A DNA stretch of 64,000 bases from Amblyomma americanum (lineage: Eukaryota; Arthropoda; Arachnida; Ixodida; Ixodidae). Numbering within the stretch: position 1 is the first letter of the stretch; the number at the start of each line of letters is the position of its first letter. The stretch is from the NCBI RefSeq assembly GCF_052857255.1, contig NC_135497.1:344574183-344638182 (forward strand), given 5' to 3'. The notes under the pieces are model-generated. The model searched no databases and was not told where the DNA came from. It worked only from the letters and a program-made list of their open reading frames with translations. Positions 33,287-43,251 of this stretch are shown piece after piece. A program made the position numbers and the translations under genes.

Positions 33287-34195
33287 TCAGATTTCGCATA
33301 CTTCGTCAGTAGCTGCACAATAAGCGTAGCATTTTGTACCTATGATCAATTTGTTGTGGCGTAAGGAATAGAATTGGCCGCTAGCCTTGCCGAAATCATT
33401 AAGGGCTTTCCGCGATTTACGGGTAGCTTTACAAAAATCTTCACCGATAGAAACGCCTTCTTCTTTAAACTTTGATTTTTGTGAAAGTATATATTCGCGA
33501 GTTTTATAGGACGCAAACTTAGCAATAACAGGTCGTGTTTTGCCATTTCCAAAGCTGCCTAACCTATGAGCTCTGTGAATCGCGACTTCCGAGGAATTCA
33601 GATTGAGACATTTGGAAAGAAAGTGTGGGATCTGGGCTTCCGATTGTGCCCACGTTTCTGACGAATTGTCAGAGATGCCATAGAATATTAAGTTGTCGCG
33701 TCTTGACTGGTCCTCCAGCTCGTCCAGTATGGATGCGAGCGCAACGCTCTCATTTGAAACAGCCTCTTGAACTGCTGCAGTAAGATCGATACTAGAAGGC
33801 ATGTTTTCGAGACACTCAACCGCGCCTTCCATAGCAGTCATCCTATTAGAAAGGTCTGAAACAGTGTCGGACAGCGCTTCCTGGTTAACCTTGAGTTCAG
33901 CAATGGCATTCACCATTTCTTCATGTCGTGTATCAAACTTGGACGATAAAGCAGCTATCGCGGCCATAACTTCACCATGCTGACGATCCGCATCCTTGTT
34001 AGGACCAGGATTTAGTTCTACATCGCCGTAAAGTAACAGCAACATTGCAGTGGATACACAATCATTCAAGGTGGCAGCAAGCACTTGTGGGCAAGGGAAG
34101 AGCAGCAAACATACATTGCTTGTACGTTTGCAAAATAGCGATTCAGGTTGACTAACCTGCACAAGAAAGCAGAATGGAGAACTTAGCGACCGCAT
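33287..34195 (-). CDS. LINE ORF1 with N-terminal 2A-like sequence, coiled coil and RNA-binding domain
   Basis: I choose the ATG at 34195; the frame is open further upstream, but that part is 5' repeat sequence. The first ~55 residues are hydrophobic, ending AMLLLLYGDVELNPGP, a match to the 2A consensus D-V/I-E-X-N-P-G-P. A heptad-like coiled coil follows (about residues 65-125), then an RRM-like L1 ORF1-type domain (RRDNLIFYGI, AHRLGSFGNGKTRPVIAKF). ORF1 proteins bind element RNA. No stop or frameshift is seen. 2A would release the N-terminal leader from the RNA-binding part during translation. Confidence 0.85.
   Translation of the reverse strand: MRSLSSPFCFLVQVSQPESLFCKRTSNVCLLLFPCPQVLAATLNDCVSTAMLLLLYGDVELNPGPNKDADRQHGEVMAAIAALSSKFDTRHEEMVNAIAELKVNQEALSDTVSDLSNRMTAMEGAVECLENMPSSIDLTAAVQEAVSNESVALASILDELEDQSRRDNLIFYGISDNSSETWAQSEAQIPHFLSKCLNLNSSEVAIHRAHRLGSFGNGKTRPVIAKFASYKTREYILSQKSKFKEEGVSIGEDFCKATRKSRKALNDFGKASGQFYSLRHNKLIIGTKCYAYCAATDEVCEI
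34001..34030 (-). other. 2A-like translational recoding motif
   Basis: The ten codons encode YGDVELNPGP. The ribosome-skipping consensus D(V/I)EXNPGP is met in full; the expected break falls between the last G and P. A leucine-rich run precedes it, as in active 2A sequences. Confidence 0.85.
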
Positions 34196-34512
34196 GGTAG
34201 CCGCTCTCCCATGCCCACTGGAAGCGCCTCGTAGATGCCAGTTGCCTAAATAGGGGCGGCGCAGTGCTGCCGCTGACGAATGCGTCGATGTTCCACGAGA
34301 CTCGGACGTGAAGTTGATGACGTCTACTGTGCTCAGATAAGGCCCGTTGTCAGCTGTTGGTAGTCGCAGATCCAGGCCAAATTCCCAAGCAGATATCGAT
34401 GCATAACACGTGTCAGTCGGTGAGAACGGGAAGCCGTAGACAGCAAGCTGCACAAGAAAGCAGAATGAAGAACTTAGCGACCGCATGGTAGCCGCTCTCC
34501 CATGCCCACTCA

Positions 34513-34895
34513 TGAAGACACATGAAGGCACATTGCATGCTGATGTAAATAGTACATTTGCATTTCTGTCTAGCCTGATAGCACTGTTATCATATGCACG
34601 AAAGATAGTTAAGCCTGTGGTAGCTGCAGCCATTTGAAGGATATCCATGCATTCCCAGTGCTTAAAAATATGAAAATGGCGAATGATGCTGGGCACAAAC
34701 TGCTGCAAACATATCATTCTATCATCGCATAGTGTACCATGTGATGTTTTGTTGGTCAATATCACTTACTGCTTTGGCTAACAGAAAAGACTGCTTATAA
34801 AAGACCGCTTATGGCACCTTGCTTTATTATATGATAGTCATGGCAAGGAGTAAAAACAAACAGCAAAAGTGCTCATAGTAAATAATATTTTGCAG
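34513..34895 (+). other. End of intron 2 of the Myb-like gene
   Basis: Noncoding; ends with the acceptor TATTTTGCAG at 34895. Confidence 0.5.
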
Positions 34896-35307
34896 AACCC
34901 GATGACCTGCATGATTTCCTGTATGAAGGGACCACTGAGCTCGTGTCTCTCAGCAGCCACGGGGAGTTCGAAGAGCTGTTGCCGCCACCACGCCACCACG
35001 CCAGTCAACGCCACAACCACCTGGGCCGCCGGCACATCCCACCACTGGCTTCGACGTACCAGACGCCAGTACAGCCCCCAACATGAGTAAACCGACGCGG
35101 CACACACTTGAAGACGAGCTGCAGGCACGCCTCGAAGCAGTGGCGGAAGAGAACAACAGGCGAAAAGAACACCTCCTCCGCATGCGCATGATGCGTGCGG
35201 AGAGGAAAGAGCAAGAAGCCAGAAATGCTCAAAACCTTTAAAATGCAGAAGCGAAAGGGGCTATTTTACAGCTGCAATTGCAGTTTCTGCAGCGACAGAT
35301 GCAGTAA

Positions 35308-36228
35308 CACGACAAACAGGGCAAAAAAACTCAAGACAGAAAGAAAGGGCACAAGAGTGCTTTCTTTTCGCTTTTGTTTTTTTTTGCACTGTTTGGTGTA
35401 ATGGTTAACTACCAATTCACACCGCATCAACAATAAATGACTGTTTCACTGAAAGTCTAGTTCGGGCTGTTTGGTCCGAGTTCATCCGGACGGTGTGGCA
35501 CACAGCACACAAGTTCAAAGACACGTATAGCAATAACTAGTGCTTACAGCCAATCTTTCTTCATTCAGCCTTGAACCTTTCAGGAAGCCATCATCATGAG
35601 CAAACTGCAATCTTATAATAGAGTAACACCCAATGCTTCAGGAGGCTAAGCATGGCATTTTATCACTACAGTGCCTACAGGATCAGCCGAACACATAGAA
35701 TTGGTGAACTGAGATGTTCCAATGTAAGATCAGCCGAACACACACGACCACTGAATTGCAATGTTAATGAATTGCACTAGGTGGACCATATTGGAAACCA
35801 ATTTACCATGCTTCACTTCCTGCTGTATCAGAACGTATATTGTAGTAAAAACAAGATTGCTTATGTTTTGATCGTGATGAGGTCTTCCTGTGAAGTGCTT
35901 AATACAGATGATTACGAGCCAGCAATGCTCCTTGGCATATATGTACAATGTACAACCGCCACCACAAGTAAATGTAAGGCGGCTGTGTTGAAGTCGAATG
36001 GGTTTCGTTCATTTGAATTAAAATTGTAACTTTCGGCACCTAATGGTGTACAGTGTAATTCGCACAATCACAATTGGGCAGCTTATGTCTGTTTAAGGAT
36101 ACGATAGATGGAGAAAATATTATTTTTTTTGCTAACAATGCCCTGGAGTTATTTTTGATTGCACCAGTACCTTGGTTGTATGATTTGTGCCAAACACTTA
36201 GGATGCCTCAGGAGCTCTCTCACATTCA
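35308..36228. other. 3' region of the Myb-like gene; no further gene
   Basis: AATAAA near 35432 is the likely polyadenylation signal. Between 35460 and 36228 I see no coding similarity. A short direct repeat GATCAGCCGAACACA occurs at about 35681 and 35728. Confidence 0.5.
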
Positions 36229-36252
36229 TCATCATCATCATCATCAGCCTTA

Positions 36253-37307
36253 CTAAACCCACTGCAGGGCAAAGGCCTCTCCCATGTCTCTCCAATTAAC
36301 CCTATCCTTTGCCAGCTGCATCCACCCTTTGCCTGCAAACTTCTTAATCTCATCCGCCCACCTAACTTTCTGCCGCCCCCTGCTACGCTTACTTTCTCTT
36401 GGAATCCACTCCGTTACCCTTAAGGACCAGCGGTTATCTTGCCTTCGCATTACATGCCCTGCCCAAGCCCATTTCTTTCTCTTGATTGCGATTAGGATGT
36501 CATTAACCCGTGTTTGTTCCCTCACCCACTCTGCCCGCTTCCGATCTCTTAACGTTACACCTATCATTTTTCTTTCCATGGCTCGTTGCGTTGTCCTTAA
36601 CTTAAGCTGAACTCTTTTCGTTAGCCTCCACGTTTCTGCCCGTAGGTGAGTACCGGTAAGATTATGCTGTTGTACACTTTCCTCTTGAGGGAAATTGGTA
36701 AACTGCCACTCATGATCTGCGAGAATTTGCCATATGCGCTTCACCCCATTCTTATCCTAGTTATCTCCCTCTCATGATCCGGATCAGCTGTAACTACCTG
36801 CCCTAAGTAGACGTATTCCGTCACTATTTCTAGGCTCTCGCTGCCAATTGTAAACTGTTGTTCCCTTGCTAGGCTGTTGAACATTACCTTAGTTTTCTGC
36901 ATGTTAATTTTTAGACCCATCGATCTGCTCTGCCTGTCTAACTCATTGATCATGATTTGCAGTTCACCTCCTGAGTGACTCAGCAAGGTTATGTCATCAG
37001 CAAATCGCAGATTATTTAGGTATTCTCCATTTATTCTTATTCCCAACTGTTCCCAATTCAGGCCTCGAAATACCTCCTGTAAACATGCGGTGAACAGCAT
37101 TGGCGAGATCGTGTCTCCTTGCCTGACGCCCTTCCTTATTGGAATTTTATTGCTGACTTTATGGAGGACTATAGTAGCTGTGCAGTTGCTATATATATCT
37201 TCCAGTATTTGGACATAAGGCTCTTCTACCCCCTGATTACGCAATGCCTGTATGACTGCTGAGGTTTCCACTGAGTCGAATGCTTTCTCGTAATCAATGA
37301 AAGCTAT
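36253..37307 (-). pseudogene. RTE LINE ORF, 3' half (RT and C-terminus)
   Basis: RT from the IAFIDYEKAFDSVE motif through GVRQGDTISPMLF and catalytic LRFADDITLLS, then thumb and the RTE-type tail (RDRKRAEWVREQT, RSRGRQKVRWADEIKKFAG). A frameshift near 36742 separates RT from the tail. The upstream half resumes at 43252; a four-base target duplication joins the two in frame. Confidence 0.85.
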
Positions 37308-37311
37308 ATAT

Positions 37312-37688
37312 TGCCGCGAAGCTTGCTTTTTTTGTCTGATCTTCTTATCGCGGCAGGCACGCCGCATTATCAATTTTCTGGGACGCGAGACGCGACCAGA
37401 GTTATCTCGATTTTTCCTAGCCTCGCGCAAGTGTGCCTACTATGTTCTGGAGCTTTCCTTGCCGCCTTTAAAATTGAGCACGGCTAAGAGCGGCGGGCAT
37501 TCTGTTAGCCGACGACCGCCGAGCACGTTCGCTGCTATCGCCGCCGCTGAGTTTTCAGAGCTGTTCTTAGTGGGCGTAAGCCAGCCTATTAAAGTATTCT
37601 CTTACGAGCTGCTCTGTGCCTTCCTCAAGACCGGACCCCAGTCGGTGCTACGTGACCCCGGCGGAGTTCCCGTCACCACCTCGTGACA
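37312..37688 (+). repeat. 5' LTR
   Basis: Begins TGCCGCGAAGCTTGC and ends CCACCTCGTGACA (TG...CA). Same length as the 3' copy. Confidence 0.95.
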
Positions 37689-37690
37689 TC

Positions 37691-37708
37691 TGGTGGAGGT
37701 GCTGGGTA
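37691..37708 (+). promoter_or_regulatory. Primer-binding site candidate
   Basis: TGGTGGAGGTGCTGGGTA begins two bases after the 5' LTR and opens with TGG. The matching tRNA is not identified. Confidence 0.5.
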
Positions 37709-37709
37709 C

Positions 37710-38951
37710 ATGCACACAACCCAACCTGGAAGATCCACCGTAGAGAACGAGAGCCAAGAAGATCCCGAGGTACGACACAGCCGCCGTCTTCAAGGCCTGC
37801 AAGCTCAGCACGGATTACTACCGGATCCTACTCGACAACGACAACAAGCTCCAGCGCCCACCATGACCGAGCCAGCGACGTCCACCCCTGTCATGCTCCA
37901 CCAGCCACGGGTGCCTCCAACCTTCCACGGCTACCCTGGCGACGACCCGGAAGAATGGATAGACAACTTTGAGCGCGTGGCTACATTTAACAGGTGGGAA
38001 GATGACATGAAGCTCCGCTATGTTTTCTTTTCCCTTGACGGTCCTGCAAGAACGTGGTACGAAAACCACGAGACTACCTTGAAGACCTGGAAATTATTCA
38101 AGTCTGAGGTCGTGAAGGCGTTTACCAACATTCTCCGGAAGGAAAAGGCGCAGATGCTGCTGGACTCACGGATGCAGCACCCAAACGAAACTGTCAGCAT
38201 GTACGTCGAAGAAATGCAGCGCCTTTTCCGCCGAGCTGGCCCGAATATGACGGAGGAGAAGAAAACCGGATATCTAATGCGGGGCGTAAAGGAGTCTCTT
38301 TTCGCTGGCCTCGTACGAAATCCGCCCAAGACTGTCGCCGAATTCGCCGAAGAAGCGTCAACGATTGAGAAGACCCTGGACGCCCGCACAAGGCAGTACA
38401 ACCGACCACCGCAGGTCTGCTCCAGCTTTCCGGACACGACGACTACAACCAGCGACTTGCGGGAGATCATCCGTGAAATCGCCCGCGAAGAACTACGCCG
38501 GCTGCTGCCATCATCTTCACAACCTCAAGTAGCGAGCCTGACGGAAGTCGTCCGTGAAGAAGCGCGGCATGCGCTTGGCTCCTCTTCTGCGACGACTGAA
38601 CCTCAAGCTCCAGCCATGAGTTACGTCGCTGCAGTACGCAAGCCCGCGCCTCGACGTGCCACCCCAAGCCCTATTCAACGTGAGCCAGCAGTGCTGGACC
38701 GCCGCCCTCCGGGCCCCGCCCACCCGACCTACGAACAACGTTCGGGCCCAAGGAAATGCGACACCTGGAGAACCCGTGACAACCGTCCGCTGTGCTTCCA
38801 CTGCGGTGAAGCCGGTCACGTCCTGCGTCACTGCCCGTTCCGACGCATCGGTCTTCGCGGATTCGCCGTTGACGCACCACGACCACGCTTCGGCCAACAT
38901 CCACAAGAAATCGACGACTACCTGCGCCGCGACGAATACGTGTCGAGCTGA
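37710..38951 (+). CDS. gag: Gag
   Basis: The start is taken at the ATG 37710; the frame is open further up into the primer site, but no earlier ATG exists. Capsid region around residues 75-220 (FHGYPGDDPEEWIDNFERVA, MKLRYVFFSLDGPARTWYEN, MYVEEMQRLFRRAGPNMTEE), then a basic Pro/Ala-rich linker and one zinc knuckle CFHCGEAGHVLRHC near 38790. Gag packages the element RNA in particles. No stop or frameshift. Pol follows in another frame. Confidence 0.9.
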   Translation: MHTTQPGRSTVENESQEDPEVRHSRRLQGLQAQHGLLPDPTRQRQQAPAPTMTEPATSTPVMLHQPRVPPTFHGYPGDDPEEWIDNFERVATFNRWEDDMKLRYVFFSLDGPARTWYENHETTLKTWKLFKSEVVKAFTNILRKEKAQMLLDSRMQHPNETVSMYVEEMQRLFRRAGPNMTEEKKTGYLMRGVKESLFAGLVRNPPKTVAEFAEEASTIEKTLDARTRQYNRPPQVCSSFPDTTTTTSDLREIIREIAREELRRLLPSSSQPQVASLTEVVREEARHALGSSSATTEPQAPAMSYVAAVRKPAPRRATPSPIQREPAVLDRRPPGPAHPTYEQRSGPRKCDTWRTRDNRPLCFHCGEAGHVLRHCPFRRIGLRGFAVDAPRPRFGQHPQEIDDYLRRDEYVSS

Positions 38952-38954
38952 TTT

Positions 38955-41900
38955 TCCCGCTCACCCTCACCGCGAGCCTCGCGCTTCACGTCGCCCTGCC
39001 ACAGCTACGCAGCGGCTGTGCGAGGAAGGTCCCCCAGCCCTCGTAGAGGAAACTGAAAACAGCAACCTTAGGGGCTGAGGTTGCTTCCCGGCAAAAAAAC
39101 GAAGACCCTCCAACGACGATAACTCACGGCGACGCCGCACCGACGACGACACGACGCAACTTAGAGACCCCCAGGCCACCGACATCGACAAGCCCCTGCA
39201 GCGGCAGTCGCAATCACCGACCAAGCCGTGACCCGACGCCGAAAGTTACGTGCAACGCAAGAGCAAGGACTTCCGATCTAGAGGTGACTGTCGACGGCCG
39301 AAACGTTACTGCTCTAATCGACACGGGAGCTGACTATTCCGTGCTGAGTGGTTCCTTCGCCGACCGGATCAAGAAAGGGACGACGACTTGGGATGGCCCG
39401 CAGATACGCACAGCAGGCGGACACCTCATCACGCCATCAGGAGGGTGCACTGCGAGACTGACTGTCAACGGACACACATACCCGACAGTATTCGTCGTAC
39501 TTCAGAAATGTTCCCGTGACGTCATTCTGGGGATGGACTTCTCGACACAGCACCGCGCAGTCATCGACCTCAAATCCAAGTCCATCACGCTTTCGACGGA
39601 CGAAGCTTTACCTCCGATAACGACCCCAGAGCAGTCAAAGGCCCTCAGTGTTCTCGATGAAGAACTAACCATCCCACCCCGGTCCAGCGTCATCGTCCCC
39701 GTCTGTGCAAGAAATTTCGGAGACGCAGAAGGCATCATCGAGGGAAACACGCAGTTGCTCTTAGACAGACGACTTGGCGTCGCAAGAGGCATCGCTCATT
39801 TGCGGCATGGAAAAGCCGAAGTATACGAAGAATACCGACACCTCAACAGAGGCAATACAATTGCGTTCTTGGACGAAGCAACTGATTTACTGGACGCCTT
39901 CATCATCTCCGACGAGCCTGCAAATGACAGCCTAAAGCAAGACCATGCTCCCACGTTCGCCATCAACCCAGCATTACCCCGGGACCGACAAGAGAAAATC
40001 ACCCTTCTTCTTCAAAGTTACAGCGAATGTTTCGCCTCGTCATCAAAGGTGCGACAAACGACGATAGCCAAACATCGAATTATAACCGACGAACACACCA
40101 GACCTCTCCGCCAAAGCCCTTACCGTGTGTCGCCGCGAGAACGACAGGCCATCCGGGACCAAGTAGAGGAAATGCTTCGCGACGACGTCATCCAACCTTC
40201 GGAGAGCCCATGGGCGGCACCGGTCGTTCTAGTGAGAAAGAAAGACGGTGCTCTTCGATTCTGCGTCGATTATCGGCGACTGAACAAGATTACGAAAAAA
40301 GACGTCTACCCCCTCCCGAGGATCGACGACACACTGGACAGGCTCTGCCACGCCAAGTATTTCTCGTCGATGGATCTCAAGAGTGGATATTGGCAGATTG
40401 AAGTCGACGAAAGAGACCGGGAAAAGACTGCCTTCATCACACCGGACGGACTGTACGAGTTCAAAGTCATGTCATTTGGGCTTTGCTCCGCACCCGCAAC
40501 TTTCCAAAGGGTAATGGACACAGTGTTGGCAGGCCTCAAGTGGCAAACCTGTCTCGTCTATCTAGACGACGTTGTAGTCTTCGCAGCGAGCTTCGAGGAA
40601 CACCTCCGGAGGCTGAAGGCAGTACTCGACGCAATCATGTTATCCGGACTTACCCTGAAGCCTGAAAAGTGCCGGTTTGCCTACCACGAACTATTGTTTC
40701 TCGGCCACATCATCAGCAAGGACGGCGTGCGCCCCGACCCGCAGAAGACAGCCGCCATTGCCAATTTCCCGCAGCCTCATGACAAGAAGGCGGTCCGCAG
40801 ATTTCTGGGATTGTGTGTTTATTACAGACGCTTTGTGAGGAATTTTTCGCGCGTCGCGGAACCTCTGACCAAGCTCTCCAAGGCAGAAGTACCATTCACA
40901 TGGAATTCGGCACAAGCGGAAGCCTTCAACGAACTTCAGCGTCTCCTGCAGTCTCCACCGGTGCTAGGGCACTTTGACGAAAACGCCGAGACAGAAATTC
41001 ATACCGACGCAAGCAGCTTTGGTCTAGGCGCCGTGCTCGTCCTGAAAAACGAAGGAGTCGAAAAAGTAATAGCATATGCAAGTCGTTCATTGTCGAAAGC
41101 AGAAGCGAACTATTCGACCACTGAAAAGGAGTGCCTTGCGATCGTCTGGGCTACATCGAAGTTCCGTCCCTACTTGTATGGACGCCCGTTCAAGGTTGTG
41201 AGCGACCACCATGCATTGTGCTGGCTGGCTAACTTGAAGGACCCCTCTGGCCGTCTCGCTCGATGGAGCTTGCGCCTCCAAGAATTCGACGTCACGGTGG
41301 TCTACAAGTCTGGGCGAAAGCACTCCGACGCTGACTGCCTGTCACGAGCCCCTGTCGACACGCCGCCAAAAGACGATGACGACGACGCTTTCCTTGGACT
41401 GCTAAGTTCCAGCGACTTCGCACGACAGCAGCAATCTGATCCTGACCTACAGCGCCTGCACGAGTATCTTGAGGGGAAGTCTCCTTCACCTCCTGCCCTC
41501 TTCAGGCGTGGACTATCGTCCTACTGTCTGCAACAGGGAATCGTCGTGAAGAAGAATTTCTCACCGAACAAGGCCGCCTACCTTCTCGTCGTCCCGAAGA
41601 GCCTTCGGGAGGAAATTCTGCAGGCTTCGCATGACGAACCAATGGCTGGCCACCTCGAGTTTACTCGCACCCTCCGCCGAATCCAAGAGAGATATTACTG
41701 GCCTCGTCTATCCTCCGACGTCGCGCACTACGTTAAGAGTTGTCGTGAATGTCAACGCCGGAAAACGCCACCGAAAAGACCAGCAGGGTTCCTGCAGCCG
41801 ATTCGACCGCCATCAAGACCTTTCCAGGAGGTCGGTATGGACCTACTTGGCCCCTTCCCAACATCAACGACGGGCAACAAGTGGATTATTGTGGCGACCG

Positions 41901-42298
41901 ATTATCTCACCAGGTACGCCGAAGCAAAGGCCCTCCCGAACGGCACAGCAGCAGAAGTCGCCAAATTCTTCGTCGAATCCATTCTTTTACGACACGGCGC
42001 CCCCGAAACACTGATAACAGACAAAGAGTATGGTGGAGCTGCCATAAAAAAACGTAAACCAATGAGCTCCTGCCTGTGCCAGTCTCCTGCCTGTACTGAT
42101 AACAGACAGGGGGACAGCGTTCACGGCGGAGCTAACCCAGGCCATTCTGCAGAACAGCCATACAAGTCACCGGAGAACAACTGCGTACCATCCGCAGACA
42201 AACGGGCTTACAGAACGCCTCAACAAGACCATCGCCGATATGCTTTCTATGTACGTAGACGCAGAACACAAGACATGGGACGTCATTCTTCCCTATGA
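38955..42298 (+). CDS. pol: Pol: protease, RT, RNase H, integrase (broken by a small insertion)
   Basis: Open for over 1,000 codons; the recognisable part begins about 39260. Protease LIDTGADYSVLSG; RT with CVDYRRLNKITKKDVYP, SMDLKSGYWQIEVDERD, VMSFGLCSAPATFQRVMD and YLDDVVVF; RNase H with IHTDASSFGLGAVL, TTEKECLAIVWA, VVSDHHAL and DADCLSRAP; integrase HHCC (CRECQRRKT) and the first aspartate in GMDLLGPFP. At 42023 an insertion shifts the frame just after LITD, so this frame ends at 42298 in non-homologous sequence. The rest of integrase reads from about 42100 to 42761 in another frame. Confidence 0.9.
42011..42107 (+). repeat. 73-base insert flanked by a 12-base duplication
   Basis: CTGATAACAGAC occurs at 42011-42022 and again at 42096-42107, with 73 unrelated bases between. 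The insert ends with a 17-base near-repeat (CTCCTGCCTGT twice). The total of 85 bases shifts the integrase frame. Confidence 0.85.
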
Positions 42299-42761
42299 TG
42301 CGTTCGCCTACAACACCGCTGTGCAAGAGACCACCCAAATGACACCATTTAGTCTCGTCCACGGGAGGGAGGCCAAGACCACACTCGACGCCATGCTGCC
42401 CGACGTTACCGACGAAAGTAACCTCGACGTCGCCGCCTACCTGCAGCGCGCAGAACAACCTCGACGACTTGCCCGTGAGAGAATACAAGACCAGCAGTGC
42501 ACCGACGCCCGACGCTACAATCTTCGAAGACACGCAGTGCAATACAAGCCAGGCGATAGAGTTTGGGTTTGGACGCCGATTCGCCGCTGCGGACTGAGTG
42601 AAAAACTTCTGCGCCGCTATTTCGGCCCGTACAGGATTCTTCGCAGACTGGGTAGTCTGGACTATGAAGTCGTCCCTGACGGAGTTACAGCATCCCAGAG
42701 ACGCCGCACACGCTCAGAAGTTGTCCACGTCGCCCGTCTGAAGCCTTACTATTCGCGCTAA
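42100..42761 (+). pseudogene. Integrase C-terminal part, displaced in frame
   Basis: Downstream of the 85-base insertion the integrase core and C-terminus continue in another frame: ADMLSMYVDAEHKTWDVIL, PYDAFAYNTAVQETTQMTP, LVHGREAKTTLDAML, a VQYKPGDRVWVWTPIRR strand, the FGPYRIL GPY module, and VVHVARLKPYY at the end. Confidence 0.85.
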
Positions 42762-42870
42762 TGACTGTTTGTGTTTACATTATGAGTATTTATTTTGTAT
42801 GCTCTGTATCTTTATATCCGTTATCTCTGTTTTTAAGCATTGGGTCGATGCTTCTTTAAGGGGGGAGTAA
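42762..42870 (+). other. 3' untranslated stretch and polypurine tract
   Basis: Short AT-rich stretch, then AAGGGGGGAG at about 42858-42867 directly before the 3' LTR. Confidence 0.75.
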
Positions 42871-43247
42871 TGCCGCGAAGCTTGCTTCTTTTGTCTGATC
42901 TTCTTATCACGGCAGGCACTCCGCATTATCAATTTTCTGGGACGCGAGACGCGACCAGAGTTATCTCGATTTTTCCTAGCCTCGCGCAAGTGTGCCTACT
43001 ATGTTCTGGAACTTTCCTTGCCGCCTTTAAAATCGAGCACGGCTAACAGCGGCGGGCATTCTGTTAGCCGACGACCGCCGAGCACGTTCGCTGCTATCGC
43101 CGCCGCTGAGTTTTCAGAGCTGTTCTTAGTGGGCGTAAGCCGGCCTATTAAAGTATTCTCTTACGAGCTGCTCTGTGCCTTCCTCAAGACCGGACCCCAG
43201 TCGGTGCTACGTGACCCCGGCGGAGTTCCCGTCACCACCTCGTGACA
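42871..43247 (+). repeat. 3' LTR
   Basis: 377 bases, TGCCGCGAAG to CGTGACA, about 98% identical to the 5' copy by eye. The ATAT duplication follows. Confidence 0.95.
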
Positions 43248-43251
43248 ATAT

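Larger units (their letters stand above)
30287..34512 (-). mobile_element. CR1/L2-type LINE with ORF1, ORF2 and 2A-like peptide
   Basis: On the minus strand ORF1 (34195-33287) precedes ORF2 (about 33190-30377); a TTTA repeat at 30287-30306 forms the AAATA-type 3' tail. APE-type endonuclease, RT, no RNase H, and a short-repeat tail point to the CR1/L2/Crack group. A 65-base stretch is repeated in the 5' region (34157-34221 and 34448-34512). One stop in ORF2 is the only obvious lesion. It lies in intron 2 of the Myb-like gene in antisense orientation. Confidence 0.8.
24974..35307 (+). pseudogene. Myb/SANT-like DNA-binding protein of the Harbinger element, three exons
   Basis: Exon 1 (24974-25250) starts at ATG and encodes a Myb/SANT-like domain: FTGDERRILTDLVDMHK, then KKWEQITFYFNS and AQHLRKCWENLKEQWRK. 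It ends in AACAG/GTGATC. Exon 2 (25724-25948) opens after TTCAG in matching phase and contains RIANPFDSD. Exon 3 (34896-35307) opens after TTTTGCAG, again in phase, with an acidic segment, a Pro-rich linker and a basic coiled coil (LEDELQARLEAVAEENNRRK). One frameshift in the Pro-rich linker and a TAA near 35238 before the coiled-coil end damage exon 3. In Harbinger elements this partner helps the transposase enter the nucleus and bind the ends. Intron 1 holds a SINE; intron 2 grew to about 9 kb by two insertions. An AATAAA lies near 35432. Confidence 0.75.
37312..43247 (+). mobile_element. Young Ty3/gypsy retrotransposon
   Basis: Two 377-base LTRs (37312-37688 and 42871-43247) differ at only about eight positions. 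ATAT flanks both sides (37308-37311 and 43248-43251); removing the element with one ATAT restores the RTE reading frame. Gag and pol are open apart from an 85-base insertion in integrase. Order: gag, protease, RT, RNase H, integrase. The LTR similarity indicates insertion much later than the other LTR elements here. Confidence 0.95.

Noticed and set aside
35739..36029. Small gene downstream of the Myb-like gene
   Set aside because: Short frames on both strands, no similarity and no splice or start context.
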